Positions 11,528 through 23,409 of a stretch of DNA of 64,000 nucleotides are shown here, one piece after another. The notes under the pieces were generated by a model. That model was not told the DNA's origin. It was given only the letters and a program-made list of their open reading frames with translations, and did no database searches. The position numbers and the translations under genes were made by a program. This DNA is from Naganishia liquefaciens (taxonomy: Eukaryota; Basidiomycota; Tremellomycetes; Filobasidiales; Filobasidiaceae). The stretch's first letter is position 1; each line of letters opens with the position of its first letter. The stretch lies in the NCBI GenBank assembly GCA_013423385.1, contig BLZA01000053.1, positions 124,001 through 188,000 of the forward strand. Direction: 5' to 3'.

Positions 11528-14500
11528 CTAGAAAGCAAAGATGAAACCTTTACTCCTGCGGAAAGGATAAACTACAACAGCCGCGGCAAACAGACCAACT
11601 AGAGGACGCCACGTCCGTCAGCGCTTGTCAACCCGCTACATCGGCAAACCCACCTGCGAGACCGATTGACGTCTGCACCATCCGCACGGCAATCAAGACG
11701 GTACTCGAGAGCTGACCCTGTCCTTGTGAATCGTCGGAAGATGACATGCTCAGACCACCTGCTGCCGCGATTGAGTTTGGCACGAGCAGCAAGATGCCGG
11801 TAACCATGCAGGGAAAGGCTGTAGGTACTCAGTGTCTGTCGATCGATTGCTTCATCACGGGACTTACCAGATCCTCCAAACAGTCTCGAGTAAATGTTGC
11901 CCAACACGCTACCGGTGGGGTCAGTCTCGCGAACAAGGAGGAATGACTCAACTCACCCAATCGTAAAAGCTCCCACGGCAGACACGATATCCGTCTGATT
12001 CGGGAGTTGCTGATAGAACAGTCAGACTCTCGACCAGCACCCAGCTGCTCAAAACGTACCTGTTTCACGAAATAGTACACACAGTAGCCGGCCGAAGCGA
12101 CAATCACCATGACCGCCATATCCCTCGACCGGTAATCCGCGCGGAACCATATGCCCAAGCCAAAGGCGAGGATGGGCACCATGAAGAACAGAGTCCATGC
12201 CGGAAGCGTGATGTACCACCAATGCGTGTATGCAGGGTTTCGATAACAAATGACTTGCGTTGCCGAGGTACTCGAGGTGCCGTTCATGAAAGTAAATGTG
12301 CCTGCTTCCATGAGCGGCTGGCTTCTTTCGATCCGATCCCTGACACTCACCATTCTGAAAAACATTGTCAAATGACGTGTTGTTGGAGCTGAATGAGCCC
12401 TGCACTGTGACGGTGTCGAGGGCAGAACCGTCTGTTGACGTTTCGGAAGCCGAGGGCTGACTTGGCCCAAACGAGTCATACACCTCGCTGCCGATGGAGA
12501 TGGCAAACGACAGGAAGAGAGTATACACGATTGCCCATACGGACCGACTATCGAGGTCGTCAGTCAAAGCTCGACATCGGCCTTGCAAAGACCTACATGG
12601 CTCCAGAAACAATGTTTCTCGATCCCAGCTCCAACGCGCCGAGGCAGATGAACCAACCGGGCAAGATGAGGATGATGGCGGACTGAACCAACCGTCAGCC
12701 GGCGCCTTGCACGTGCGCATCTGCACTTACCGATACCAAAGAGCCGTAGCAAAAGTACCCAGAGGAGCCCAGAGCGCGCTTTGCAAGAATGAGCACACAC
12801 AAGTCCAATTACCCTTCGGACAGGCACTTACCGCCAAAAAGGAAATGATACCCGCCGTCCCGATTTCAAAGATATTCGTGACGACGCGCTGACGCGCCGT
12901 AAGGAAAAGCTGCACCCAAGCCAACAGCAAGCTCAACACGGCCGACATCAAGACGTCGACAAACGATCCAGAAAAAGCGACGGCCGATGCGCCGGCGGAT
13001 GTCATGATCGAGGCGAGGAATAGTATCGACCAGTGGTAGGGTTTACTCTGCAAGGGCCGTCAGCAGGGGCTTGGTGTGTGCTTGCGTTGTTTGAGACTCA
13101 CCTCTTGGACGATACGCTTGACCGCTCGACTGCCTTGACGAACGCTGATCTCATCGTGGACGACTTTTCTATATACCTTGTGTAGCAGAGATAACCGGTA
13201 CAGATCCAGTCCGCCCTTGGGCCTGAAAATTCATGAGCGCGCGCTGCGGAATCATTGCACTAGACTTACCGGATGAACAGCGTCTCTGTCGAGTGCACGT
13301 CCGAGTCGCGGAAAGCGACCTGGGTGGGGGTAAGAGGAATGAAGAAACCAGCTTTTGCGCGCACAACTTACGATAAGTACGGACGGAAAGTAGATGAACG
13401 ATGCGTCAATCTAACGCGACAGTCAGCTAAGATCCCCTGGCCCACGCGTTACGAGCTCACCTCGAGCACATCCGCCGTTGCCTCCAGCCACGTCTCGATC
13501 GAGTGACTTGGCGCACCATAGCTATGCAAGGAACGTCAGCTCCGCTCACTGCGCCCCATCCCCCCCCACCACCACCACCTCGGCACTCACTTGACCAATG
13601 CCTTTGCTAAATGCTCGATAAACTCTTGCCGCTCCAAGATATCCGAAATATGCCGCGTAATCTTGATCTCGCGCTGATGCCGCCTGCCACGCAACGGCTT
13701 CCCCTTGCCGCGCTCCCGATCGACCTGCATCAACGCCTCATTCGCCAACTCGACTTTTTCCTTGCCGTCGAGCGGGACGCCCATCTCCAGTGCCTCTTGC
13801 CGTGCATCCTCGGTCATCTCCAGGATGGCGCGTGCGCTCTTTTCCCGTGGATTACTATACTCTGCGAGCTTGCGCTGGCCCTTGTTGGTTTCGGCATCAC
13901 GGCCCGACGCCGGTGCCAGGTGGGCGAGCCGGGGTGCCGCGGGCCCGACGAGACCGCTGGTGGCGATAATCAAGGCGGCGATCGTCCGATACTGACCCGT
14001 CTGTACGCCCACGCGTTCCGCCTCTTCGGTGCTCATTCCGCGTGATCGGAGCCGACAGAACCGCAAAAGGGAATCCCAGTACTGATTGACCTTGAGTGAC
14101 GACCCGGGATTCGTCGGATCAGTATGTCCCGATCGATGCGCCGGTATGTACGGCTCGTTGAGGTCCTCCTTCATCGCTCGACGTGCCTTGCGGACTTCAG
14201 GCAGGTGACGTGGGTCGCGCGAACGAAGGGACGACCGGTCGCTCATTCTCGATGCGTGGGAATTTCTCCGGGATTCCGGTTCCGTCAGGGTCGTCTGGGA
14301 CGAACGGCGAGACGACGACGCTGATGCCAGGCCGCGCGCGTGCTCCTCTAGCCGCTCCTGGAATGTTCGAGGGGTGTCGTCGTCATCGTCGTGGTGTCCT
14401 TGGTCGCGACGCTGATGATGCCTCGACCACCCCAGACGCGACCCCTCCGATTCTGACCCATCCTCCGCCTCCGAGTCTCCAGCGTCCCGAATATCCCTGG

Positions 14501-15509
14501 CGAACAAAGCATGTTCGTCCCAACGTCTCCGCTTACGGAGTACGCGCAACGACGGCCTCCTGCCTCTTGTCCGATGCCTTTTGCCATGACTTGAACCAGG
14601 ATCATTCGTATCGTCGTCCTCCTCCGAGATATCGTCTGTTCTCCGCCTCCGCCGTCTATGACCGCGCAAAAGACGCCCCGTCACGCCACCATCATCACGA
14701 TGCCCGCCCGAACCCAAGATGGCCGACAACACGCCCCCGGGTCGACGCGCAGTCTTCCCGTCGTCCGCCACATGATCATCCTCAGTGCTCTCCGTCCCGC
14801 TCTCGCTCCCGCTCCCACTCTCCGTCGGCCGCATCCGCATCTCCATCTCGGACCCGTCTTCGCGCTCGTCGTCTTGTTGCTTTTCGGTAAACCCCGTGGC
14901 CGGGGCAGGACCGGGCGCGGCGTCGGGCGTTCCCCCGTCTGAGCTGTCCATGTCGTTGGCGGCAGCGGCGATGTCTTCCTCTGCGGGAAGGGGGATTCAG
15001 CGTTGGTATGTCCAATCTTGTAAATCCCGACGGGAAGACGTACCTGTGTCCTTGTGCTTTGAGCATTCCGTCTTTGGTTGATGGACACCTTCATCAAGGC
15101 TACTCGACTCGACATCATCCACCGCCACTTCATGAGCTTGTCTATCCCTGGTCTGCCTCGTCTCCCTCTCCTCCTCCCTCCTCCGCCTCTCCCTCCGTCG
15201 TTCCCTCCTTAACCTCTCCTCCCTCGCCTCATGCTCATCCATCCGATCCCTCTCATTCCCCGCCTCCACCCTCCCCATTCCAAGCTCGCGCGATTCACGT
15301 CGTCTTCCTTGCCTCCTCCCCCGCCTCTTCTGTCGGCTCGCATCCCTCTCTGCCACACGATCTTCCTCCCTCCGGTGCAACGTCCGTGTATCCATCGCAC
15401 CTTGGGTCGACTTGCCGCGTTCGAGGTTCCAATGTACTTTACGCGCCTGGCTGGACTCGGCATGCGGCGATGCGGCATCCCCATCATCGTCGGCGTGTAT
15501 GCTCGCCAT
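11528..15509 (-). CDS. PRM10-like ThrE-family membrane protein (putative amino-acid exporter)
   Basis: The start at 15509 opens MASIHADDDGDAASPHAESS; the first exon joins the large exon ending near 13587 through an intron of about 60 nt. The N-terminal half is cytoplasmic-like, highly charged and rich in Arg/Glu/Ser. Then comes the soluble ThrE domain (LAKALVKYGAPSHSIE, LEIDASFIYFPSVLIVSF, LDLYRLSLLHKVYRKVVHDE), which in bacterial ThrE carries the nucleophilic region. It is followed by about ten membrane segments in two sets, including SILFLASIMTSAGASAVAF and SSAIILILPGWFICLGALEL. The last exon, after an intron bypassing a stop near 11635, restores the family ending VGLFAAAVVVYPF and stops at 11528. 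Bacterial ThrE exports Thr/Ser; the fungal relatives (S. cerevisiae Prm10, pheromone-regulated) have no proven substrate. Confidence 0.9.
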
Positions 15510-15978
15510 GGTCTTGATGATCCCTTGACTATGGGTGTGTCCGTCGCCACGAATATGAAGCTTGTATTATGTGCTGTGGAAAAAGTCCCAAAGTCGCCGT
15601 CTGTAGATTTGGTTTGCATCCGGGTGTGTCTCAGCTGAATTCCACTGGTATCGCCGCGACGCAGCCGACTCGGATAAATAGACGCGGCCGTCATGTGGGA
15701 ATGACGAGAGACTTAGGTAAGCAAGCGCACGCCCACTGCGCGGTCCATGTCGGGCCGATCGGCAGAGGGCCGAGAGGAGAAAGCAGCGATAGCGCGGGGG
15801 GCCGATAGGGGTCAAGAGCGCCCAACGGCGATCCCGCGTGACAGACATATCGCAACCCCGAGGTCGTTGTATCGAATTTCATGCGACACGATCCCAGACC
15901 TCGAAAGTCGCAGGTGCACATTTCCGTATGAGAACTCGTAAAGCGCTATACGATCATTCCCGCCCACCGTCCCCGCTC
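15510..15978. other. Intergenic region
   Basis: A 469-nt gap holding the promoter of the PRM10-like gene and the 3' flank of Las1 (both minus strand). No additional gene is supported. Confidence 0.6.
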
Positions 15979-17969
15979 TCAACCCCTCCAATACCCCATC
16001 GGACACTCCTTCCACCCGCTCGCAGCACCAAGCTTGACCCATCCATCCACCTCGACGCTCTCTCCCGTTGCTGCACTGTCGATGTGCGCACGAGTCATCA
16101 TCTATAGAGGAAACAAACAAGTTGAGCACGCGCGCGCGCGGGGAAACGCAAAGCCAAAAAAGGAAAAACGCACCGTCTTGCGGAAAACTTGAAGACGCTG
16201 TTCCATGATTCGTTCGACGGCAGAGGCGTCTCCCAGGACGGCCTCGTCGATGGCCCTATCTGGCGGGGCGAGGTCGTAAATCACTTGCCGGCACGTCTCG
16301 TCGACGCGCATGAGCGACGACAGGATATGCGACATGCTGTTTACCAAGGTTCGTATCATATCAGCCTTGGCCCGCCCGCCCGCTTGGAGCCACCTAGACG
16401 CCCAACGCACCTCGGCCCCGAGAACTCGGCCTGCTCGGTCTCGTACCATCTTACCGCATCCCTCACCGCCCGCATCCCGGCCTGCTGTACAAGCTCTCTT
16501 ACGACCCGGCCCCTCGCGCCCTCATCCACGCTCAACAACCCCTCGGCCGTATCCTCGTCCTCGGCCTTGCGCTTTCGTTTTTTGGTCGTCGTCCGCGTCG
16601 GGCGCGTCTCGGATAGCGCATACACGAGCCATCCCGCGAGGGAAGCGAGGTACGTGGTCGTTTCCTCGGATGCAGCTGTAGGCGTCTTGCGGACCACGGG
16701 CTCGGTCTCGTCATCCGAGGGGACGACCCAGTAATCCGCCTCGACTTGATCTTGCCGTTCGTCAGCCCGCGGTGATGGAGGCGGCGTCATTCTCTGATTG
16801 TCCGCGCGCTCCGCAATCGTCTCGTGAATAACAGCTGCGCATTCCGACGCAAAGTATTCCGTCCATCCAATCAGCGCGTCATTATCATCATTATCATTAT
16901 CCTCGTCGTCGTCGTCGTCGTCGTCGTCGTCATCATCATCGAGCGCTGCGAATATATCCCCGAGGAGCGTCATCAGCGGGGTCCAGATGCGCCGCGTCGG
17001 GGTCGTCGGCGCGGGGAAATCGTCGGCCCGGTGGGGATCGTACTGCGGGCGTTTCCTGGCGGGAGGGGGAGTCAGCTTCAGGATGACGAACGGTATCACC
17101 CAGCGTGGCGCTCACCGGTACGAAGGCACCATCCCTCCCTGCGGGGCCAGGAAAACCCTCGTGATCCTCCTCGCGACGCGTTCCCTGCCAACATCCACGA
17201 TCCCACCTCTCACGAGATCCTCCATCTGCCGCATCACCATCCTCAACGCCCGTGCACCCTCCCACCCTGCCGAACTCGTCACCCCGCGTGCACTCGTACG
17301 TTGTCGATAATACGCCTTGATGAGTTTCTTATACTTTCCGACCGCACCCTTGAATTCATCTTCCCCTTGCCATCCCTCACGCGTCGACGACGACGAGGAC
17401 AGCTGAGCATCCGCAGGCCACACCACCGGCCCGAGCACATCCGTGCGCAACCATTCAACGGCACGCATCACCGCCGTCCGCAACACCCCGAGCGCCGGTA
17501 AATCCTCATGCGTGACCGCATGTCGAATCGCGACCAACCCTTCGGGCAGTCCGAGCTCACGCGCGATCAGTGCGATGGGACGGGCATACGCGCGTTGTTG
17601 TAGAGGATCGACGAGCGAGTTGATGAACCGCGTCAGAGCGGCACCGTGCGTGAGACGGGAAGTAAGGTGTGCGTGCGGTGTCGGCGATGGGTAGGGGAGG
17701 AGCAGGGCCGTCAAGAGGGAGTGAAGGATCGGGATGAAGAGTGGCGAGGAAGGGGATTGGAGGTAGATTGAGAGCTAGTAAAGGGGCGCGGGCGCGGGTG
17801 AGCTCTGCTTCGTGCATGACGGGAGAAAGAAAAACCAATATCCCCCGAGGCGTACCCTTGCACATGCACGTTCCGTACTTTCCCTATCATCTGGATCATC
17901 CCATATCCATGCATAAAGCTGCGCGAGTTCGTGCCTGTTTGCCCACGGCAGGGCACGGTAGTGGGGCAT
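15979..17969 (-). CDS. LAS1: Las1 pre-rRNA ITS2 endonuclease subunit
   Basis: The start MPHYRALPWANRHELAQLY and the following AWIWDDPDDRE block are the Las1 N-terminus. After an intron ending in ctag the conserved core continues: RLSIYLQSPSSPLF, ALTRFINSLVDPLQQ, ARELGLPEGLVAIRHAVTHE and HEDLPALGVLRTAVMRAVEW. The RHAVTHE stretch matches the HEPN R-x4-6-H catalytic motif (R, then H). Las1 cleaves ITS2 in pre-60S particles together with the Grc3 kinase in the nucleolus (family knowledge). Further on there is a poly-Asp run near 16900-16935 encoded by a GTC/GAC triplet repeat. The last exon gives the terminal GWKECPMGYWRG, matching the C-terminal Las1 motif that activates Grc3 in yeast, and stops at 15979. 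Introns were placed by in-frame joining. Confidence 0.9.
16897..16941. repeat. LAS1: GTC/ATC trinucleotide microsatellite inside LAS1
   Basis: An imperfect run of tcg/tca triplets on the plus strand. It encodes a poly-Asp tract with a few Glu/Asn in the minus-strand Las1 protein, and probably varies in length between strains. Confidence 0.8.
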
Positions 17970-19312
17970 GGGGTCGGTGGTGGGGTGTGGAGGGGGGGGG
18001 CGACTGAAGGGCGCGAGAAGAAAGAGGACGCCGAGGAGATCAAGGTCAAGGTGGTCCAGTGGGAATGATAGCTAATGGAAGGAGATGAAATAATTTGCTT
18101 CCGCTCGATTGCATAGATCCATCCTGCGTGCGAGGAGACCGGGGGGGGGGGGCCATGAATGCAGGCGATAGCGGATCGCAACAGGGATGGCGCATGCGAA
18201 CCTTGCCTTCGGGACTCTGGCAAATACAGGATTCAGATCCAGTCGGACATTGCAACTGATGAAAAAAAAACTATAGAAATACATGGACTATCCTGCAACC
18301 GACCGAATTCAGATAGAGCGCGTCGGATCCCGAAACTCCGAATGCCGTGTTCCCCGCTCGGTCGGTGTTGATGGACACACCGGCGCAGGGAAAAATGCTC
18401 GGTCTCGCATTTTCGATTGAAAAATCGTTTGGATTGCAATATCGGGTTTGTAAGAAGTAGAAGGGGTTCTTGCGTGTAAGGAAACGTGCAAACGCAAACA
18501 AAAAAAGTAAATACAGTAACACCCAAGTGGACAAGTGGACAACGAACGCCCACCACCTTCCCACATCCCCTCTCTTCCAACGGGAAAAAAAAAATAACAC
18601 ATCATTCGTACCCCTCCACCCTCCCCCCTTTTCCTCGCTCACCGCCTTGCCCACCCCTCAGCTTTTCATCCTTCTCGAAAATCCGGACCGTCCATCCACC
18701 CGAACGCGCGATGACGTCGGTCCGGAATTTGGGACTGGCGGCGCGCAGGCGGGAGGGGGAGAGGAAACCCGCAGAACCGTGTATCCACTCGGGATGCGAT
18801 ATTTGGAAAATGGGTCGATTTTTCTTTTCTTTTTTTTTGTGGTAGAAGGGGCTCGTGGGAGCTGGGGGTTTAGGGATGGTGGATGGGTGGTCGGTGGTTT
18901 AGAGTGGTCGAGTGAGAGGATGAGGGGGGGAGGGGGGAGGGGGAGGAATGGCCAGCGGGTGTTGTCACATGGAATGGGGATATACCTCTTTCCAGCCCCT
19001 GGTGCGCGCAACTCTTCTGGAAATGGCGAGATGAGGGACCCCCCCCTGGCCTGGGACACAAATTGACACGGTCATTTCCGGCCGACGCGTCTCGTGGGGT
19101 GTCTGGGGTGTGGCGGATCCGCGCTGGCTGACGCTGCCCCATTGGCTTTTGCCTCGCCGCGGCGGGTAGATAACAGCGCGCAGTAAGGGGGAGGGATATG
19201 GACAGCAAAGTCCTATACTGGTCATATCGATCTGTGAGCATTACATCCCATCCCATCCCATCCACTACCCAACTCACCATCCCCCCTCACAGTCTCTACC
19301 CTATCCCCAAAA
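17970..19312. promoter_or_regulatory. Divergent promoter region between LAS1 and transketolase
   Basis: This 1.34-kb region separates the Las1 start (minus) from the transketolase start (plus), so it should drive both. It is full of homopolymer tracts: G-runs at about 17991-17999 and 18140-18152, a G/A-rich stretch at 18919-18946, CT-rich stretches near 18600-18660, and a T-run near 18830. The last 60 nt before the transketolase ATG are pyrimidine-rich, as in many highly expressed fungal genes. No coding sequence in the region is convincing. Confidence 0.6.
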
Positions 19313-21450
19313 ATGTCTTCCTTCCAGCCTGAAGCCGCTGACGAAAAGTGCGTCAAGTAAGTATCCTCGCGTTTTCTTCCTTCTGCCGTCCATCGTCCTA
19401 ATCCCCTGTCGTCAGCACCATCCGAGCGCTCGCCGCCGATGTCGTCGCCAAGGCCAACTCGGGTCACCCCGGCGCACCCATGGGCATGGCCCCCGTTTCG
19501 CACATTCTCTTTTCGCGTTTCCTCCAGGCCAACCCCAAGAACGCCAAGTGGTACAACCGGGACCGTTTTGTCTTGTCCAACGGTCATGCCTGTGCGCTGC
19601 AGTACACCATGCTGCATTTGATGGGCTACAAGGTCTCGATGGACGATCTGAAGCAGTTTAGGCAGTTGAACTCGATCACCCCGGGCCACCCCGAGGTGGG
19701 CGTCACCGAGGGCGTCGAGGTGACCACCGGTCCGTTGGGCCAGGGTTTCGCCAATGCTGTCGGTTTGGCCATCGCCCAGGCCCACATGGGCGGAGTGTTC
19801 AACAAGGACGGTTTCGAAATCTTCAACAACCACACCTACATGTTTACCGGTGACGGATGCTTGCAGGAGGGTGTCGCCGCCGAGGCGGCCTCGCTCGCCG
19901 GTCACTTGCAGCTTGGCAACTTGATCGCCATCTACGACGACAACCACATCACCATTGACGGCGACACCAACTGCTCGTTCACCGAGGACGTCGAGATGCG
20001 ATTCAAGTCGTACGGATGGGAAGTCTTGCACGTCAACGACGGTAACGCCGATTTGGCCGGTATCGCCGCCGCCATCGAGGAGGGCAAGAAGAACAACAAG
20101 CAGCCGACGTTGATCCGTTTGCGAACCATTATCGGTTTCGGTTCCAAGGAACAGGGTACCGGACACGTTCACGGTGCCCCCTTGAAGGCCGACGACATTG
20201 CCCAGATGAAGACCAAGTTTGGCTTCAACCCCGAGGACAAGTTCTTCGTGCCCGAGGAGACCAAGGCCTACTACGCCAAGGTCGCCGAACGCGGTGCCGC
20301 CGCCGAGGCCGCGTGGAACAAGACGTTTGCCGCTTACAAGGAAAAGTACCCGAAGGAGGCCGCCGAGGTTACCCGACGAATGGAGGGAGAGCTCCCCGAG
20401 GGCTGGGAAAAGGCTTTGCCGACGTACACCACCGAGGACGCCGCCGTCGGTAGCCGAAAGCTGTCCGAGACCGTCATCACCAAGCTTGCCGCCGTCCTGC
20501 CCGAGTTTGTCGGTGGTTCGGCCGACTTGACGGGATCCAACTTGACCCGATGGAAGGACGCCACCGATTTCCAGCCGCCCTCGACCGGCTTGGGTGACTG
20601 GTCCGGTCGATACTTGCGATTCGGTGTCCGTGAGCACGCCATGGTTGCCATCGCCAACGGTTTGTGCGCGTACGGCGGTATCATTCCCTTCACCGCCACG
20701 TTCTTGAACTTTGTCTCGTACGCCGCCGGTGCCGTCCGATTGAGCGCGCTCTCGCACTTCCGAGTTTTGAACGTCGCCACCCACGACTCGATCGGTCTCG
20801 GTGAAGACGGACCTACCCACCAGCCCGTCGAGACCGTCGCCTGGCTCCGTGCCTTGCCCAACATGATGGTCTGGCGACCTGCCGACGGAAACGAGACCTC
20901 GGCCGCCTACCTCGTCTGCATCAAGGCCAAGCACACGCCCTCGACCCTGTGCTTCTCGCGACAAAACTTGCCCCAGCTCGCGCACTCGTCGATCGAAAAG
21001 GCCGCTCGAGGTGGTTACGTCTTGGAAGACGTCGAGGGCGGCAACGCCGACATTACCCTCGTCTCGACCGGATCCGAAGTCTGCCTCTGTCTCGACGCCG
21101 TCAAGGTGCTCAAGGAAAAGGGCCTCAAGGTCCGAGTCGTCTCCATGCCCTGTGTCGAAGTCTTCAAGATCCAGGACAACGCCTACAAGCTCTCCGTCTT
21201 GCCCTCGGGCCACCCCGTCATGTCCGTCGAGGCATACTCCACCTACGGCTGGGGCGACCTCGCCCACGAGTCGTTCGGTTTGCCCTCGTTCGGTGCCTCG
21301 GCGCCGGCGCCCAAGGTGTACGAAAAGTTCGGCTTGACCGGTCAGGGTATCGCCGAGCGTGCGCAAAAGGTCGTGTCGTTCTACAAGAAGAGGCCTCAGC
21401 CTCCCGTGTCGCCGTTGATCACCGCTTTGGGAGAGATCAACGACCAGTAA
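19313..21450 (+). CDS. TKL1: Transketolase
   Basis: Exons 19313-19356 and 19416-21450 give 692 aa, the usual length. The protein opens MSSFQPEAADEKCVNTIRAL. It shows the thiamine-diphosphate motif region from GDGCLQEG to the IYDDNHITIDG block, the HGAPLK and GVREHAMVAIANG segments, and the transketolase signature around THDSIGLGEDGPTHQPVE. It transfers two-carbon units between sugar phosphates in the non-oxidative pentose phosphate pathway in the cytosol, with ThDP and Mg2+. Codon choice is strongly biased (Arg CGA, Leu TTG, Ser TCG, C-ending codons elsewhere), unlike most neighbours, which suggests high expression. The same bias keeps an antisense frame open for over 700 codons. The single intron lies 44 nt into the coding region. 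Confidence 0.98.
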
Positions 21451-21769
21451 ATTGTGGCGGCGCTTGGGTTTGCGCAGTGTAGCGCGTGAATAGACAATTT
21501 GTGATCAAGGGATAACAAAACATGAAAAGAGTAATGGATATTCGTTTCTGCTGCATGTTGAACTTGGCGAGCTAGCGTTCGAGATGGGAAACGCGCCGAG
21601 GATTGTGAGCCTGATCAAGACTACTGATGACTCATGCCGGGCAGTATCATAGTGTAGAATCTTTGTGCGACCGTTCTGAATCCGACATGTTCAAAATGAG
21701 CCGGGCGTGTACTACATCACTGCGATTCATCTTTGCGAACTGCTACCTACACCATAACCGGAACGACTA
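21451..21769. other. Intergenic region (transketolase 3' flank)
   Basis: A 319-nt stretch between the transketolase stop and the end of an unknown minus-strand gene. No gene or repeat is visible. Confidence 0.6.
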
Positions 21770-22369
21770 TTAATCTTGTTGATTTCCGGTCGACCCCGTC
21801 CTTTTCGCTGCTGGAACGATTCTGTTTCTGTGCCGCTCTCTTCGTCTAGGCTTCTGCTGCTTTCCTATTCCGTTCCTCTTCGAGTTTGTGTTTCTGTTCT
21901 CCTTCGGGTTCCCTTTCGTGTTCTCCGTCAGCGAATCGTGCATCGCCTTCAGCTCGTCGAGGGCTTCAATGACATCTTGCGCAAGGCGAACCAAGAGCTC
22001 GTGTTGATTCCATTCCGATGCTTCGATGTCTGGGTCGGCGAGGGCTTCTGTGGAGGACTTGCGAACTGAATATGCGGCGGATCTGGCATAATTGCGCAGA
22101 GTCCTTCGTCCAGGTGCACTGGTCAAGAAGTCACTCCCGATTGCTTTGCACATGTCGAGACTCGAGAATGTCGATTCATCCGTCTCACCTAGAGCTCCGC
22201 GTAACGAGTCAGCCGTAGTGATGAAAGATTTGAGTGCCAACCTTTCGTCCCGGTACATTTCTTCCCCGTCTGGCAGTTGTTCCGCTAGTGCTTGGATGCA
22301 TTCCACCGTGCGTTCCAGAGTCGAATCCAGCGTCTCGTTCGGACTCGGGGTCCTGCAAACGGAAGACAT
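21770..22369 (-). CDS. Unrecognised small protein with basic C-terminal tail
   Basis: A continuous 199-codon frame from an ATG (MSSVCRTPSPNETLDS). I do not recognise a family. The N-terminal two-thirds look helical and acidic-neutral (ECIQALAEQLPDGEEMYRDE, SAAYSVRKSSTEALADPD, LAQDVIEALDELKAMHDSL). The last 45 residues are very basic (KQQKPRRRERHRNR), suggesting nuclear localisation or nucleic-acid binding. Its order of parts resembles the protein at 23410-23910 and, in one stretch, the frame at 22472-23059. A small intron could be hidden in it. Function unknown; coding status is moderately supported by the length of the open frame and its neighbours. Confidence 0.5.
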   Translation of the reverse strand: MSSVCRTPSPNETLDSTLERTVECIQALAEQLPDGEEMYRDERLALKSFITTADSLRGALGETDESTFSSLDMCKAIGSDFLTSAPGRRTLRNYARSAAYSVRKSSTEALADPDIEASEWNQHELLVRLAQDVIEALDELKAMHDSLTENTKGNPKENRNTNSKRNGIGKQQKPRRRERHRNRIVPAAKRTGSTGNQQD

Positions 22370-22471
22370 ATCCTGGCAAAGTAGACATGGCGGTCTCAGG
22401 ACAACCGATATTCGTCGCCTGGCCTCTCGTATATATAGCTGTCTATCTGAGGCGCATCCTGGGGTTCTCTA

Positions 22472-23059
22472 TCAAGAATTTTTGCTCAGCTCCTTGGAAT
22501 GGATGTCCAGCCCAAGGAGAAATGTAAAACACCTTCCGAGACTTCCTTTGACGATCGCTTCTGGCGGTGCACAGCCTCGAGTATTGTTCAAGTAGGGAGA
22601 ATTGAGGCGGATCTCTTGTCCTAGGCTTTGATATGCTACACTGTCGCTCGACGGTCTTGCGATCTTTCCTGCATCGAGGGCCATATATTGGGCCAGCATC
22701 AAGGGCAATATATTATGCGAGTCGTCTGTCATATACGACACAATATGCATGCCTCCATAATCATCCTGCTGATCACGCTGTGGGAGTTCCTCAACTGCGT
22801 CAAGCGACAAACCAAGAATGAAAGGTCCTAGGGCAAGAGTGAGTCCGGCGTACAGCATCCACGTTCGGATTTCTGAGATCACTGCGAACACAGGACGCTC
22901 TTGTAAGCTGTGTCGCAGTAGGAGATCGGATTCTCGCTCACCTGTGTGTCCATCTGGCATCTGACTCACGACTCGCTGGATGGCACGCAATTGCAGGTGC
23001 AGATCCAGGTACCTGGATTCGTGATCTGGTCGGTTCAACTCGACGGACACCAACTTCAA
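22472..23059 (-). CDS. Possible fragmentary gene, related to its small neighbours
   Basis: An open frame that can be read through a plausible 60-nt intron (22882-22941, donor gtgagcg, acceptor cgcag), joining RAIQRVVSQMPDGHT to VISEIRTWMLYAGLTLALG. It holds one hydrophobic stretch (LYAGLTLALGPFILGLSL) that could be a membrane segment. The frame's upstream edge has no ATG in the expected place, so the first exon is missing or unresolved. The piece IQRVVSQMPDG resembles IQALAEQLPDG in the neighbouring protein. It may be a decaying member of a local family or an exon set of an unresolved gene. Confidence 0.3.
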   Translation of the reverse strand: MKLVSVELNRPDHESRYLDLHLQLRAIQRVVSQMPDGHTGERESDLLLRHSLQERPVFAVISEIRTWMLYAGLTLALGPFILGLSLDAVEELPQRDQQDDYGGMHIVSYMTDDSHNILPLMLAQYMALDAGKIARPSSDSVAYQSLGQEIRLNSPYLNNTRGCAPPEAIVKGSLGRCFTFLLGLDIHSKELSKNS

Positions 23060-23409
23060 TCACTAGTAACTAATGAAAACATCGCTCTCAGCGCTGTCGA
23101 TGGCAATGGTGTCGCGCCGTCCAAACAAAATCAATTAATGCAGACTGGGAGCAATCCGAGCGGTCGCTGTGTCGGTGACGAGTCATCACTCTTGATTTCC
23201 AATTTGGATCAAGTTTCAAGCGCTGACGATGAGTCTGAACTAAAGGTGTTCTTCCATAGAGTTGCATGTACCTCTAGCGCAATCTTGTCTGATACTATCA
23301 TATGGAGAGGAACCATCCTGCATGGAACACTATCATATACAGGTTGTCAAGCAGGACAACAATGCCGACTACCCCTTGAAGACTCCTGTTTCCCGCACCA
23401 CTGACGTAC

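Noticed and set aside
14183-14890. 235-codon plus-strand open frame, Arg/Pro-rich
   Set aside because: It is the mirror of the charged N-terminal exon of the PRM10-like gene.
22472-23059. Translation start at 23059
   Set aside because: The codon there is TTG, not ATG, so it is not accepted as a start.
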